A stretch of 64,000 nucleotides of DNA, taken from the NCBI GenBank assembly GCA_046329815.1, contig JAXLTY010000001.1:1860001-1924000 (forward strand), given 5' to 3'. The notes beneath the pieces are model-generated. The model did not search any database, was not told the DNA's origin, and was given only the letters and a program-made list of their open reading frames with translations. A program made the position numbers and the translations under genes. The first letter of the stretch is position 1. Each line of letters starts with the position of its first letter. The stretch is from JADJSS01 sp046329815 (GTDB lineage: Bacteria > Bacteroidota > Bacteroidia > Chitinophagales > JADIYW01). Shown here one piece after another: positions 9,814 to 19,858 of this stretch.

Positions 9814-10831
9814 ATGAAATAATATTGACTTCAGCTTCCAGTAAAATATCAAATTTTTCTTTTACAGATTGTTGTACTTGCTGCGCGTGCTGCCAGATTT
9901 CATTGCCTGTCGCGTTTCCATAGTTTACAATCACCAATGCCTGTTTTGCATGATTGCCAGTATTTCCTATTTGTTTGCCTTTCCAGCCGCATTGTTCAAT
10001 GAGCCAGCCAGCCGGAATTTTTATTTTGCCATTTGGTAAATCGTACTTTGGCATGTTTGGAAATTCTTGTTGTATTTTTTCTGCAATTGATTTCTCTACT
10101 TCTGGATTTTTGAAAAAGCTGCCGGCGTTTCCAAGTTCTTTTGGGTTCGGCAATTTGCTTTCGCGAATTTCAATAACAGCATCTGAAACATCTTTTATGG
10201 TTGGTGTTGCGATATTTTTTTCTGCTATTACCTTTTGAATATCACCATAAGCAATATTGACAATCGGTTTTTTAGATAATCTAAATGTTACTGAATAAAT
10301 AAAATAATTTCCTTTCTCTTCTTTCTTAAAAATACTTTCGCGATAACCGAATTTGCAGTCTTCTTTAGTGAAGATTTTTGTTTCCGCAGTTTTGAGATCT
10401 ATTGCTTCCAGTTCCATAAAAGTATCTTTTATTTCAGCGCCATAAGCACCAATATTCTGCATCGGCGCAGCACCAACGGTTCCCGGAATCAACGACAGAT
10501 TTTCAAGTCCGCCGTAATTATTATTTACGCAATACAAAACCAAATCATGCCAAATTGTTCCTGATAAACTTTTGATCCAAACATGATCTTCATTTTCTTT
10601 TATTATCTCAATTCCAATTATCTCATTTTTTACAACAAAACCATCATAATCTGTACAAAATAAGATATTACTGCCGCTGCCAATAATCAAATGTTTTCTG
10701 TAATAAATGAACTGCCGTTTTATCAATTCAACAAGATCTTCTTTAGTTTGAACGGTGCAAAATATATCAGCTATTACGTCAATGCCAAAAGTATTAAATG
10801 ATTTTAAAGAAAGATGCTCGAGAATTGCCAT
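9812..10831 (-). CDS. murB: UDP-N-acetylenolpyruvoylglucosamine reductase
   Basis: 339 residues. This FAD enzyme reduces UDP-GlcNAc-enolpyruvate to UDP-MurNAc in peptidoglycan precursor synthesis, in the cytoplasm. FAD-binding motifs are visible: IIGSGSNILF near 47-56, SLIPGTVGAAPMQNIGAYGAE near 120-140 and the CKFGYRES stretch. The C-terminal catalytic region has PKELGNAGSFFKNP and AGWLIEQCGWKG. The length matches the MurB form common in Bacteroidota and Proteobacteria. It is monocistronic by spacing, with the terminator overlapping its stop. Confidence 0.96.
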   Translation of the reverse strand: MAILEHLSLKSFNTFGIDVIADIFCTVQTKEDLVELIKRQFIYYRKHLIIGSGSNILFCTDYDGFVVKNEIIGIEIIKENEDHVWIKSLSGTIWHDLVLYCVNNNYGGLENLSLIPGTVGAAPMQNIGAYGAEIKDTFMELEAIDLKTAETKIFTKEDCKFGYRESIFKKEEKGNYFIYSVTFRLSKKPIVNIAYGDIQKVIAEKNIATPTIKDVSDAVIEIRESKLPNPKELGNAGSFFKNPEVEKSIAEKIQQEFPNMPKYDLPNGKIKIPAGWLIEQCGWKGKQIGNTGNHAKQALVIVNYGNATGNEIWQHAQQVQQSVKEKFDILLEAEVNIIS

Positions 10832-10890
10832 GTTATAATTTCGTGTGCAATTTACGATTTTAATAGAATAAATAAATATTGTAAAAATAC

Positions 10891-10921
10891 TTTTGCCACA
10901 TTCAGGAACGAAGTGGCAAAA
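10891..10921 (-). terminator. Hairpin terminator downstream of the two-component operon
   Basis: TTTTGCCAC (10891-10899) pairs with GTGGCAAAA (10913-10921). On the minus strand it is followed by GTATTTTTAC, so it would end transcripts from the response-regulator gene about 137 bases after its stop. Confidence 0.6.
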
Positions 10922-11057
10922 GCTGTAGAAACATAAAAACCCAACAATTTTTCAGGGAAATTCTATGGTTATTGATGTGTAATTTAGAACATGCTCACTC
11001 TAAACTCATGAAAATTTTATAAGTGCAGTGGTAAGATGAATAAGTGCAAAAATGAGT

Positions 11058-11804
11058 TTACATTTGTGCGATCATTTCCAGCAGATGTTCTTTTTTGCGT
11101 TGCGAAACGGGTACTTCGTCATTATTTTCCATAATGAGATTACCACCGTCAGTTTTATTAAAACGCAAAATCTTTCGTGTATTGACTAAGTGTGAATGAT
11201 GTGTGCGAACAAAACCAAATGGTTCGAGCATTTCTTCGTATTCTTTTAAATTTTTAGAGATCGTAATTTTCTTTCCGTCAGTAATAAAAAACTCAGTGTA
11301 CGGACCTTCAGCGTGGCATCGAATAATGTCATCTACTTTTAAAAAGTAAATAGCGTCTTTGTCTTTTAATACAATTTTTTTGTGTTCCAGAGAAATTGCG
11401 TTCATGCTTTCATTGAGCACTTGTATCTGGTTTTTCAGGTCTTTATTCTTATGATGTATGATCGCTTTTTCAATGCTTGCAATCAAATCGTCTGTATCAA
11501 TTGGTTTTAACAAAAAATCGATCGCGCTGAATTTAAAAGCATCTACTGCGTACTTGTTGTGTGCTGTAATAAAGATGAGTTGGAAATCATGATTGCCTAA
11601 TTGTTTCAGCAAATCCAAACCTGTTCCGTCATTCATTTCTACATCGAGAAAAACAATATCAGGTTGAAACGTTTCTATAGCTTTCAATCCTGTGACAACA
11701 CTAACGGCTTCATTGATTACAGGGATTTCCGGACAAAAATTTTCCAGTTGATTTCTTAAGCCAAGTCTGATTGGTGCTTCGTTGTCAATTATTAAAACTT
11801 TCAT
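11058..11804 (-). CDS. LytTR-family response regulator
   Basis: 248 residues. The receiver domain covers about 1-120, with acidic residues near the start (LIIDNEAPIRLGLR), the phospho-acceptor Asp in IVFLDVEMNDGTG and the Lys in DFLLKPID. A linker follows. The LytTR DNA-binding domain covers about 145-245 (IYFLKVDDIIRCHAEGPYT, then FVRTHHSHLVNTRKILRF). It overlaps the kinase gene upstream by 20 bases, so the pair is translationally linked. The target genes are not evident; the secreted M43 protease lies divergently upstream of the kinase. Confidence 0.93.
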   Translation of the reverse strand: MKVLIIDNEAPIRLGLRNQLENFCPEIPVINEAVSVVTGLKAIETFQPDIVFLDVEMNDGTGLDLLKQLGNHDFQLIFITAHNKYAVDAFKFSAIDFLLKPIDTDDLIASIEKAIIHHKNKDLKNQIQVLNESMNAISLEHKKIVLKDKDAIYFLKVDDIIRCHAEGPYTEFFITDGKKITISKNLKEYEEMLEPFGFVRTHHSHLVNTRKILRFNKTDGGNLIMENNDEVPVSQRKKEHLLEMIAQM

Positions 11805-13668
11805 TGGTATAGATTAAAGGTAAAATTATTTTTACAGATGTGCCAATGCCATCTTTTCCTTTTTCAATTTTATAAGACGCGTCTGTTTTATGTTTTTTAT
11901 TCAATAATAATAGTCTGTCTTTGACAATTTGTGTTGCACGCGATGGATATTCTTTTGCTTTCTTATCTGTAGTAAAACCGGAACCATTGTCATTAATTTC
12001 AACAATAAGATGATTGTTCTCAGAAATAATATTCAGTTCGATTAATCCGGTTTTATTATTTGTATCTAAACCATGCTCAATAGAATTTTCTATAAACGGC
12101 TGAATGATCATTGCAGGAATATACGTTTCGTCAGGTTCAATAGCTTCGTCAATATGTATATAATATTCAAATTTATCAGGAAAACGCAGCTTTTGTAAAT
12201 CCAGATAATTCGTTAAATAATCTGTTTCCTGTTCAATTGTATTCATTTCTTTATAAGTGCTTTCCAAAGTTTCGCGCATAATTTTAGCATACTTGGAAAG
12301 ATAGCGTGCCGCTTTAGAATCTTTGTTTTCCTGCATTGAGAATGTTTGCAGCGAATTCAATGTATTAAAGAAAAAATGCGGATTCATGCGCGCGCGATTC
12401 AATCGTTGTTCGATTTCCATATTTTCCTGTTTGCTGCGCAATGTTTTTTGTCGGTAAAAAATAATGATCAGTGAAATAGCTAATAATGCAGCAACGATTG
12501 TGGTTAAGTATATTTTATTACGCAACGTAGCGATCTGTTTCTTCTGACTTAATTCTTTAATCGTTTTTTCGTTTTCGGATTTATTATACTTTTGTTCTAA
12601 CTCATTTATCTTTTCCGTTTTTTCAATCGTACGAATGCTGTCTCTGATGTTGATGAATTTCTCATGATACATTAATGCTGTGGAATAATTTCCTTGTAAT
12701 TTTTCCAGTTCGTACATGCGTTCATAATTCGTTGCAAGACTTAACGGATCGTCTTCTAATGTTGCATACTTTAATGATGAATCAGCAAACTGCTTGGCTT
12801 TGTTATAATCTTTCAGTTCAATATAACCATCGCATTTTTTTGTAAAAATAGAATGCAACTGACGAAAATCTTTTGCCCTGTCTAAGTACAATAAACCACT
12901 GTCACAAAGCATCAGCATTTTAGTATAATTTTTTTCTAAATAAGCAACGCCGGCCAAAACGCTATATGTTTGTGCTGTTTCAAGTTGTTTCTTGATTTTT
13001 TTTGCTAATGCTAAATTCGGTTCTGCAATTTTTTTTATACTATCTAAAAACCGTTGCTCGCTGGTGATGTCATACCAAATACCAAAATGTCCTTGCATTT
13101 GAGTATATGCCTGCAAAATTAATTTAGGATCATTCTTTTGTTGTGCAAGAGCGAGTTGTTCATAATCATACTCAATCGCTTTTTGCGGTTGCTGCATTTT
13201 ATTAAACAGAAATGCAATTCTTGATATGCTTTTGATTTGAAAGGTCGTGTCTTTTGTCTGTTCTGCCATTTCTTTTACTAAAAGAAATTGTTGTAAAGCA
13301 GCATCTGTTTTTTCCTTTTTTAAAAAATAATTTCCAATCTGGAAATGATATTTGATTTCAGTAGCACTACAATTTTTTTGTTTTGGTATCTGTTGAAGTA
13401 TAGTCGCAATGCTATCTGCTTTATCTGTTTTATTTAACGTAACAAAAAGTTGAAGCTGATAACATAATTTTTCCTGTTGACAGATAGAAGATTTGACAGA
13501 AGTTTTTTCTAAAAGCAATTGAATAGCTTCATAATCTTTCTCAACAAAAAGATTTTCAATTTGATTAAAGGTTTTTTCATTTGCTATACATTTACAAGCA
13601 TCGCTTTGTGCATTTGAATAATAAATGTGCACCAAAAGAAACCATAAAATAGAAATGACTGAACGCAT
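11785..13668 (-). CDS. LytS/YehU-type sensor histidine kinase with TPR sensor region
   Basis: 627 residues. A signal peptide (ISILWFLLVHIYYSNAQ) leads a periplasmic region of about 380 residues made of helical TPR-like repeats, including ATNYERMYELEKLQGNYSTALMYHEK. A coiled coil and one transmembrane segment follow (LTTIVAALLAISLIIIFY, about 400-417). The His_kinase domain has the phospho-acceptor in RMNPHFFFNTLNSLQ, and the HATPase part has IIQPFIENSIEHGL and EINDNGSGF. This is the usual Bacteroidota arrangement of a TPR sensor with a LytTR regulator. The ligand is unknown. Confidence 0.9.
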   Translation of the reverse strand: MRSVISILWFLLVHIYYSNAQSDACKCIANEKTFNQIENLFVEKDYEAIQLLLEKTSVKSSICQQEKLCYQLQLFVTLNKTDKADSIATILQQIPKQKNCSATEIKYHFQIGNYFLKKEKTDAALQQFLLVKEMAEQTKDTTFQIKSISRIAFLFNKMQQPQKAIEYDYEQLALAQQKNDPKLILQAYTQMQGHFGIWYDITSEQRFLDSIKKIAEPNLALAKKIKKQLETAQTYSVLAGVAYLEKNYTKMLMLCDSGLLYLDRAKDFRQLHSIFTKKCDGYIELKDYNKAKQFADSSLKYATLEDDPLSLATNYERMYELEKLQGNYSTALMYHEKFINIRDSIRTIEKTEKINELEQKYNKSENEKTIKELSQKKQIATLRNKIYLTTIVAALLAISLIIIFYRQKTLRSKQENMEIEQRLNRARMNPHFFFNTLNSLQTFSMQENKDSKAARYLSKYAKIMRETLESTYKEMNTIEQETDYLTNYLDLQKLRFPDKFEYYIHIDEAIEPDETYIPAMIIQPFIENSIEHGLDTNNKTGLIELNIISENNHLIVEINDNGSGFTTDKKAKEYPSRATQIVKDRLLLLNKKHKTDASYKIEKGKDGIGTSVKIILPLIYTNESFNN

Positions 13669-13881
13669 ATTTCGTTATTTCCGTAAATCTGATTCTAAGA
13701 TACACTGCAATTGATTAGCATGTTCATCACTTATTAAAAAAGTAGCTTCACTTATTAATCTTGGCTGCAAATGATATGGTTCACATCTAATTTTAATTTG
13801 ACAAAACCCAAAAGAGAACATTTCTCGATAACTAGTCTCTAAAATTCTTAATTACCATTTATGATAGTAAATCTACCAAAT

Positions 13882-16800
13882 ATGAAATCTGTTATTACAA
13901 GTGTGATGCTGCTTTTCTTGACAACATTAACATTTTCCCAGGAAATTCCGTGTGCTACTCAAGTAAGTGCAGCATATGCTGAAAATATGAAAAATCAAAT
14001 GCCTGCTTTTGAAAAATACAAAATGACTTTTCAAAAGAATATGTCATCAACGAGCCGACTTTCTGCTTTTGGAAAGAAAAACAGCATTCCGATTAAAATA
14101 CATATTCTTAGAAATGCTTCAGGCATAACATCTTTAGATACTGCCAATTTGCGAAAAGGATTGGATTATATGAATAAGTTGTTTCAAGGTTCCGGTTTGG
14201 AGTTTTATGTTTGTGGCGTTTACAATTATTATAACAACGCCACATTTTATGATTTAGATGAGACCGAATTTGAGACACTGAATACAACTTATGGAACACC
14301 AAACGTGATTAATATGTATTTGGTGAACTCGATTATTTTTGGCGGTGCAAGCGCACAAGGCGTGGCGCCGACACCAGGCGGTTCGCTTTGGATGATGGTT
14401 CGTAATAATGCGGATACAACAGTATATGCACATGAAATGGGTCATTTCTTTGGTTTGCTGCACACACATGGATATTCTAATAATGTAAGAACTGGCGAAT
14501 TTGTTGATGGTTCTAATTGCAGCGAAACCGGTGATTATTTTTGTGATACGCCAGCCGATCCGATGTTGAGCACAGCTATTGTGAATGGCGCTAATGTGAA
14601 TGCACAATGTTTATATTTCGGAAATTTAAAAGATGACCATAACCAGGTGTATGTACCTGATGCAACAAATATCATGAGTTACGCACCACATAAATGTGTT
14701 ACACATTTTTCCAATGATCAGTTGGCATTTATGAATTGGGTTTATATAAACGAACGACAAAACCTGACTTGCACTTCTGTGAATGTCAATTTTAATAACA
14801 CGAATGTAATGGCTTGTGACAGTCCGTATGTATATAATTTTGTAAAGCAAACAATTGGTGTTACCGGTTTACAATGGGACGTGAATGATGATGGTGTTAC
14901 CGATTACACAACGAATAATCCAACGCATACCTATACTTCAAGTGGAATAAAATGGGTTTCGCTTTCGGGAACTGCCGGCGGAAAAACATACATGCGTTAC
15001 AAGCCGATCGAATTTATTGTGCCGAATAAACTGCCGAAACTAAATGATTTTAATAATAGTACATCGCTACCTAACGGTTGGAAATTCTTCAATCCTGATA
15101 ATGGCAGAAAATGGGATTTTGTAAATGTAATTGGCGCTGACGGACAGCGTTCGAATGCGTTGCGGTTCAGGAATTATTTTTATCGAGGTTATGAACAAAT
15201 CGATGCAGTAACTACAAATGCGTATGATCTGCGAACGTATAAAAATGCGCGCTTGTCTTTTGATATTGCTTACGCACCACACAATGTCACAGATTCGTTC
15301 ATGGTGTATATTTCAACTGATTGCGGTAATACTTATACAACACAAATTTTAAAACTAAATGGTCAGTCATTGCAAACACACGCAAAACAATTCAACGAAT
15401 TTGTGCCAACCGAAAATGATTGGAAAAATGTAATGATATCGTTGAATAACTATGTCGGAAATTATGTGAGTTTTAAAATTGTGAATTGGAATATGAACGG
15501 AAATGATGTTTATATCGATAATGTTTTAGTAGAAGGTGGTGACAGCACATTAAATGAAATCGGCTTTGCAAAAACACAAATAAATACTTCAGAAAACAGC
15601 AACAATGGACAAGTTGCATGTCGCGGTTATAGAATAATTTCCGTTCCGGTTTTTATTTCATCAGCACCAACATCAGTGATAACAGTAAATGTTGCAACAA
15701 GCGGAACTGCCAGCAATAACTATGATTTTGAATTGTTGAATAATCAAGTTGTATTTCCAATTGGTCAAACTGCGAATCAATTTGTCAATGTAAAAATATA
15801 TGATGATGCAGCATCAGAGAATTTAGAAACTATAATCCTGAGTTTAACGATTCAAGGCGCTAATGTTTATCGTACAACGAATAAAAATAGAAAAGTCACT
15901 ATCAGCATAAAAGACAATGATCCAATAGATCCGACACAAAAAGTGTTTTCTAAAGTATTGTTGTTTGAAAATTTTGATTCATTAACAACCTTGATTCCGC
16001 CAGGTTGGAACACTTATGTGAATGGTGTTCAGGATTCTTTCGGTACTAATTGGTTATGTACTTCGTATTTTAATACATGGATTTATAATACAATTTTATA
16101 TGACCATAACACTTCTTTAGATAGTACATATTACTTGTGTTTCGCACCTTTTTCTATAAATAGTTCAACCGGACAATTTGAACAATTGGTAACACCTGCT
16201 TACGATGTTTCTAATTATGATTCTATCACCTTGGAATTAGATCAGCATTTTCAAACGTATTTGCCGCCAAAAAATAATGCAACGTTTGTCTTTGAAGCAT
16301 GGAACGGAACTTCATGGATAAATATTTACACGCGCAACGGACAACAAGGCAGCATTGGAAATTGGTACAATGCAGAGCATCTTACTTTTTCTTTGACTGG
16401 TTATTCAAATAATGACTTTAAAATTCGATTTGGTATGTCCAATAATTTGTATGCAAGATGGTATGTGATGGATAATGTGAAAATTACCGGATTTAAGACA
16501 AAAGCGAGAATTGCAAGCGCTATAAATTCTCAAACAACAGCATATCTTGGACCAAATGAGTTGGTGCATTTTTATGATAATGCGACAGGTGATATTATTG
16601 CGTCTGTACAGAATCAATCTTCATGGAATTATGGCTGTACATCAATAAATATTGACCGTTCTGGCAATGGTTCAGTTCCGTATTTGGAAATCAATCCTGC
16701 ATATTTTGCTACACAAAAAACAGTATTGATCACGCCGGAATTCAATAATCCAAATGGTATATACGATATTTCGTTGTACTATAAAAATGCAGAAATAAAT

Positions 16801-17574
16801 GGTTGGACAAGCGCGACGAATAATGTATTGACAGATTTAGATATCGTAAAATCAGGAAGTGCGATTGCAAATGTGTCACCTGCAAATCCGTATGCAAATG
16901 GCGCAACAAATTTTACGGCAACAAACATAACAAGACAAGCTTATCTTGCGAATGATTATAAAATCACCGGAAAATTTACGCAAGGTTTCTCTGGTTTTGC
17001 AGGCGTTCGAACTTCAGGTAATATTGCTTTGCCTGTTGAATTGAGTCAGCAGCTGAATGCTGAATATGTAATAAACAAAGGCAATGCGGTAACATGGACA
17101 ACAGCACAGGAATTGAATTGTGATTATTTTGAAATTCAGCGTTCAAAAGATGCAATAAATTTTACAGCAATTGAACCATTAAAAGGACAAGGAACTTCTA
17201 AAACGAAACATGATTATTATTACTTAGATAACAGTTATTCAGCAGGAAAAAATTATTATCGATTTAAACAAGTTGATTACAATGGTAAATATACATTGTC
17301 TAATATTGTACTGGTCAATAATGATAAAAATGTTGTAAGTGATTTTCAAATTTTCCCAAATCCTGCAAAAGAAATTTTAATGCTTTCAATCAATAATAAA
17401 AACGCATCAACAACGATTCAAATTATAAATTCTTACGGACAAAAAATTAAAGAAATGATTTCAGTTAATGCTGATGCAATATCAATTGATGTGAGTACAT
17501 TAAACTATGGTGTTTATTTTATTAATGTAATTTTTGATGATAAGACACAAACAAAATCATTTATAAAACAATAA
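13882..17574 (+). CDS. Secreted M43 (pappalysin-like) zinc metalloprotease with T9SS sorting domain
   Basis: The ATG at 13882 is chosen over 13861 because it gives the signal peptide MKSVITSVMLLFLTTLTFSQ; about 1230 residues. The peptidase has the zinc motif HEMGHFFGLLHTHG (near 187-200) and a Met-turn NIMSYAPHKC, typical of the M43 family. Then come a PKD-like segment (WDVNDDGVTDYTTNNPTHTY), two regions resembling jelly-roll/MAM-type domains (DNVLVEGGDS; MDNVKITGF) and a Calx-beta-like stretch (NNYDFELLNNQVVFPIGQ, then ISIKDNDP). The C-terminus is a type A sorting domain (FQIFPNPAKEILMLSIN, ending TKSFIKQ). It is likely exported by the T9SS and attached to or released from the surface. The substrate is unknown. 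Confidence 0.9.
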   Translation: MKSVITSVMLLFLTTLTFSQEIPCATQVSAAYAENMKNQMPAFEKYKMTFQKNMSSTSRLSAFGKKNSIPIKIHILRNASGITSLDTANLRKGLDYMNKLFQGSGLEFYVCGVYNYYNNATFYDLDETEFETLNTTYGTPNVINMYLVNSIIFGGASAQGVAPTPGGSLWMMVRNNADTTVYAHEMGHFFGLLHTHGYSNNVRTGEFVDGSNCSETGDYFCDTPADPMLSTAIVNGANVNAQCLYFGNLKDDHNQVYVPDATNIMSYAPHKCVTHFSNDQLAFMNWVYINERQNLTCTSVNVNFNNTNVMACDSPYVYNFVKQTIGVTGLQWDVNDDGVTDYTTNNPTHTYTSSGIKWVSLSGTAGGKTYMRYKPIEFIVPNKLPKLNDFNNSTSLPNGWKFFNPDNGRKWDFVNVIGADGQRSNALRFRNYFYRGYEQIDAVTTNAYDLRTYKNARLSFDIAYAPHNVTDSFMVYISTDCGNTYTTQILKLNGQSLQTHAKQFNEFVPTENDWKNVMISLNNYVGNYVSFKIVNWNMNGNDVYIDNVLVEGGDSTLNEIGFAKTQINTSENSNNGQVACRGYRIISVPVFISSAPTSVITVNVATSGTASNNYDFELLNNQVVFPIGQTANQFVNVKIYDDAASENLETIILSLTIQGANVYRTTNKNRKVTISIKDNDPIDPTQKVFSKVLLFENFDSLTTLIPPGWNTYVNGVQDSFGTNWLCTSYFNTWIYNTILYDHNTSLDSTYYLCFAPFSINSSTGQFEQLVTPAYDVSNYDSITLELDQHFQTYLPPKNNATFVFEAWNGTSWINIYTRNGQQGSIGNWYNAEHLTFSLTGYSNNDFKIRFGMSNNLYARWYVMDNVKITGFKTKARIASAINSQTTAYLGPNELVHFYDNATGDIIASVQNQSSWNYGCTSINIDRSGNGSVPYLEINPAYFATQKTVLITPEFNNPNGIYDISLYYKNAEINGWTSATNNVLTDLDIVKSGSAIANVSPANPYANGATNFTATNITRQAYLANDYKITGKFTQGFSGFAGVRTSGNIALPVELSQQLNAEYVINKGNAVTWTTAQELNCDYFEIQRSKDAINFTAIEPLKGQGTSKTKHDYYYLDNSYSAGKNYYRFKQVDYNGKYTLSNIVLVNNDKNVVSDFQIFPNPAKEILMLSINNKNASTTIQIINSYGQKIKEMISVNADAISIDVSTLNYGVYFINVIFDDKTQTKSFIKQ

Positions 17575-17579
17575 AGAAT

Positions 17580-19052
17580 CTAATTTCCTAATCTGTTTAA
17601 ACCAGCTTTTGCTTCTGCGTTAATGCTATTGGTGTATTCATCTTTATCTAAGTCAAGTGCTTTTTTATAATAAGCAACAGCATTTGTTTTTTTCTTTTGT
17701 TGTTCAAAGATATTGCCGAGTTTAAGCGCTGCATTTGCTGCAAAATAATAATCGTATGTGCTGCCTTTTTCTATAGTTTGTAGATAAAATTTTATCGCTT
17801 CGGTGTCGTTATTCTGTTCATCAAAAATTCTCGCTTTTCTATAGTAATATTCAATCTGATCGCGACTGCGTGTTAATTTGGATGGCTGAACAATATTCAT
17901 TATTTCTAATGCTTTGGTGTAATAAGCACCATCGCTCAACAAACGTGCTTTCAGTAAATTTACATTCGGAACATAATTTTGTTCAGCTTCTTTTTGCGCA
18001 GCTTTGTCTTCATCAGTCGGTGCGTCATTTACTTTTAAAATTTGCAGCATGTATTTTTTGTACAGATCAGGTTTGTCGTTCACCAAATAGAACCACGCCA
18101 ATTTTTGGTACGCTTCTTTTTGATAAGATCGACCTTTATTATTTGCTAAAAACTTTTGAATATAAATTGCCACATCGTTATCTAATTTATTCAGTTTTGC
18201 TTTCGCTAAAATTAAATCCAATAAAGGAAATGCGTAAAAACTTTTGTCCGTTGGCTTTTTGGATAAGATGGAAATTACTTCGTCATTTTTTCCGGTGTGT
18301 GATGCAACAGTTGCCGCAATAAAATGATTCAGCAAATTATCTTGCAACGGAATTTCTGCTTTGTTGATCATATTCCATGCAGCAGCTTTGTTCTTTTGTA
18401 AATGCAATAACAGCAATGTATATTCAATGATCGCTTCTTCTTTAAATTGGAATGATGTGTCTTGAATTACGCTGTTCAATTCTTTTAAACCTTGATCGAT
18501 GGAACCTTTTAAACCTAATAGTTTTGCGCCGAATTTGTAGTTGTCAGGTATGGCGCCAAAAATTGTGTGCAGCAAACCTAAGCTTTTAATAGTTGGTTTG
18601 AAATTTGGATATTTTTGTTGGTTTTCCTGCAATAAACCAAATGCTTTCTTGACTTCAAAAACCGCACTTAAGTTGTCGCCGAATTTTATCTTGCATAACG
18701 CAGACTGCAAATGAATATCAGCTTGCGTATATAAATAAAATGGTGAATTCTTGTTGGCACTTTTTAATTTATCAATTCTTGATGAGAATTTTGGCAACAA
18801 CTGACTGTATAAAGTATTATTGTCATTGATGTATAATTTTAAGAAATCAGCATAATTTTCAATAAAATAAACTAAGTAGTTTTTTGGATTTTCTTTCTTT
18901 TCTTTTTCAATAAGTTGTAAACCTTCATCTATTTTCAATTTAAAAATAGACTGATATGCATGCTGGCAATTTGCATTGAAATCAAATGTTTGCGCACGCA
19001 ATGAAAGCAAAGTCGTACACAAATAAATAAATATGAATTGTTTTTTGAGCAT
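17580..19052 (-). CDS. Secreted TPR-repeat protein
   Basis: 490 residues with a signal peptide (FIFIYLCTTLLSLRAQ). The rest is helical, with TPR-like pairs; the clearest are the C-terminal repeats EYYYRKARIFDEQNNDTEAIKFY and ALKLGNIFEQQKKKTNAVAYY. I see no catalytic domain. It is convergent with the M43 protease gene with only 5 bases between stops. The closest match in kind is the group of Bacteroidota TPR proteins with no assigned role. Confidence 0.75.
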   Translation of the reverse strand: MLKKQFIFIYLCTTLLSLRAQTFDFNANCQHAYQSIFKLKIDEGLQLIEKEKKENPKNYLVYFIENYADFLKLYINDNNTLYSQLLPKFSSRIDKLKSANKNSPFYLYTQADIHLQSALCKIKFGDNLSAVFEVKKAFGLLQENQQKYPNFKPTIKSLGLLHTIFGAIPDNYKFGAKLLGLKGSIDQGLKELNSVIQDTSFQFKEEAIIEYTLLLLHLQKNKAAAWNMINKAEIPLQDNLLNHFIAATVASHTGKNDEVISILSKKPTDKSFYAFPLLDLILAKAKLNKLDNDVAIYIQKFLANNKGRSYQKEAYQKLAWFYLVNDKPDLYKKYMLQILKVNDAPTDEDKAAQKEAEQNYVPNVNLLKARLLSDGAYYTKALEIMNIVQPSKLTRSRDQIEYYYRKARIFDEQNNDTEAIKFYLQTIEKGSTYDYYFAANAALKLGNIFEQQKKKTNAVAYYKKALDLDKDEYTNSINAEAKAGLNRLGN

Positions 19053-19177
19053 TGCTATAAAAATAGAGAAATTATAAGGTTTAAAAAAGTTATAACCTTA
19101 AAATGCAAGATGTTAAAAATCGTCATTTAACAAATAATAAAGAATTATACTGACTATTTTTGCAAAAATATAAGTTT

Positions 19178-19858
19178 ATGAAACAACTCTGTTTTCTTTT
19201 GTTCGTTATTGGTTTTGCTCATTTTTCAAAAGCGCAGGATGATATTGTGCTTAATTTAGATTCTATAAAAAATATAAAAACTACGCGCTATTCAAGTATC
19301 AATGAAGTTGGCGTTGGTATTAATTTATCTTCAAAGATGATACAGAAATTTCCAGGCGAAACTAAGAAAACGAAATTAGATATTGAAAAACCGAGTTTTA
19401 TGTTTCGTACAGTGCATGGCGCTTTGCTGAATCCGAAATTTTTTATTGGCGCAGGAACTGGCGTTGATTTTCGACCAAATACTACAAATGGCATTCAGTC
19501 GTATTATTTAACGTTTCCGTTCTTTGCAGAATTGCGTGAGTATTTTCTAAAAGGAAATTTTAATCTGTTTCTTTCTCAACGACTTGGCGGCGCTGTTTAC
19601 ATTGATTCTTATTTCAATAAAAATTTTAACAAAGGTACTTACTCAGGTGCCTTTGGTGAGTTTATGGTTGGCGGCAGATATGTGACACAAGGAAAAAACC
19701 TGGCAGTGCATTTTGGTGTTGGTTACCGATTGCAGCATTTGCAACGAAAAGTCGATACGCAAAGTATTGTAAGCGGACAACCGGTGCAAACCTATGCAAA
19801 CACGCCTGAAATTACAATCAAACATTATGTGCCTGTGACGATTGGAATTACATTTTAA
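19178..19858 (+). CDS. Predicted outer-membrane barrel protein
   Basis: The ATG at 19178 gives a signal peptide (MKQLCFLLFVIGFAHFSKAQ); the frame opens at a TTG further upstream. About 226 residues. The mature part has barrel-like strands: FFIGAGTGVDFRP, YYLTFPFFAELREYF, NLFLSQRLGGAVYI, FGEFMVGGRYVTQ, LAVHFGVGYRLQH, ending in PVTIGITF with a terminal Phe as in many outer-membrane barrels. It is convergent with batE, the stops overlapping by 4 bases. No specific family is recognised. Confidence 0.7.
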   Translation: MKQLCFLLFVIGFAHFSKAQDDIVLNLDSIKNIKTTRYSSINEVGVGINLSSKMIQKFPGETKKTKLDIEKPSFMFRTVHGALLNPKFFIGAGTGVDFRPNTTNGIQSYYLTFPFFAELREYFLKGNFNLFLSQRLGGAVYIDSYFNKNFNKGTYSGAFGEFMVGGRYVTQGKNLAVHFGVGYRLQHLQRKVDTQSIVSGQPVQTYANTPEITIKHYVPVTIGITF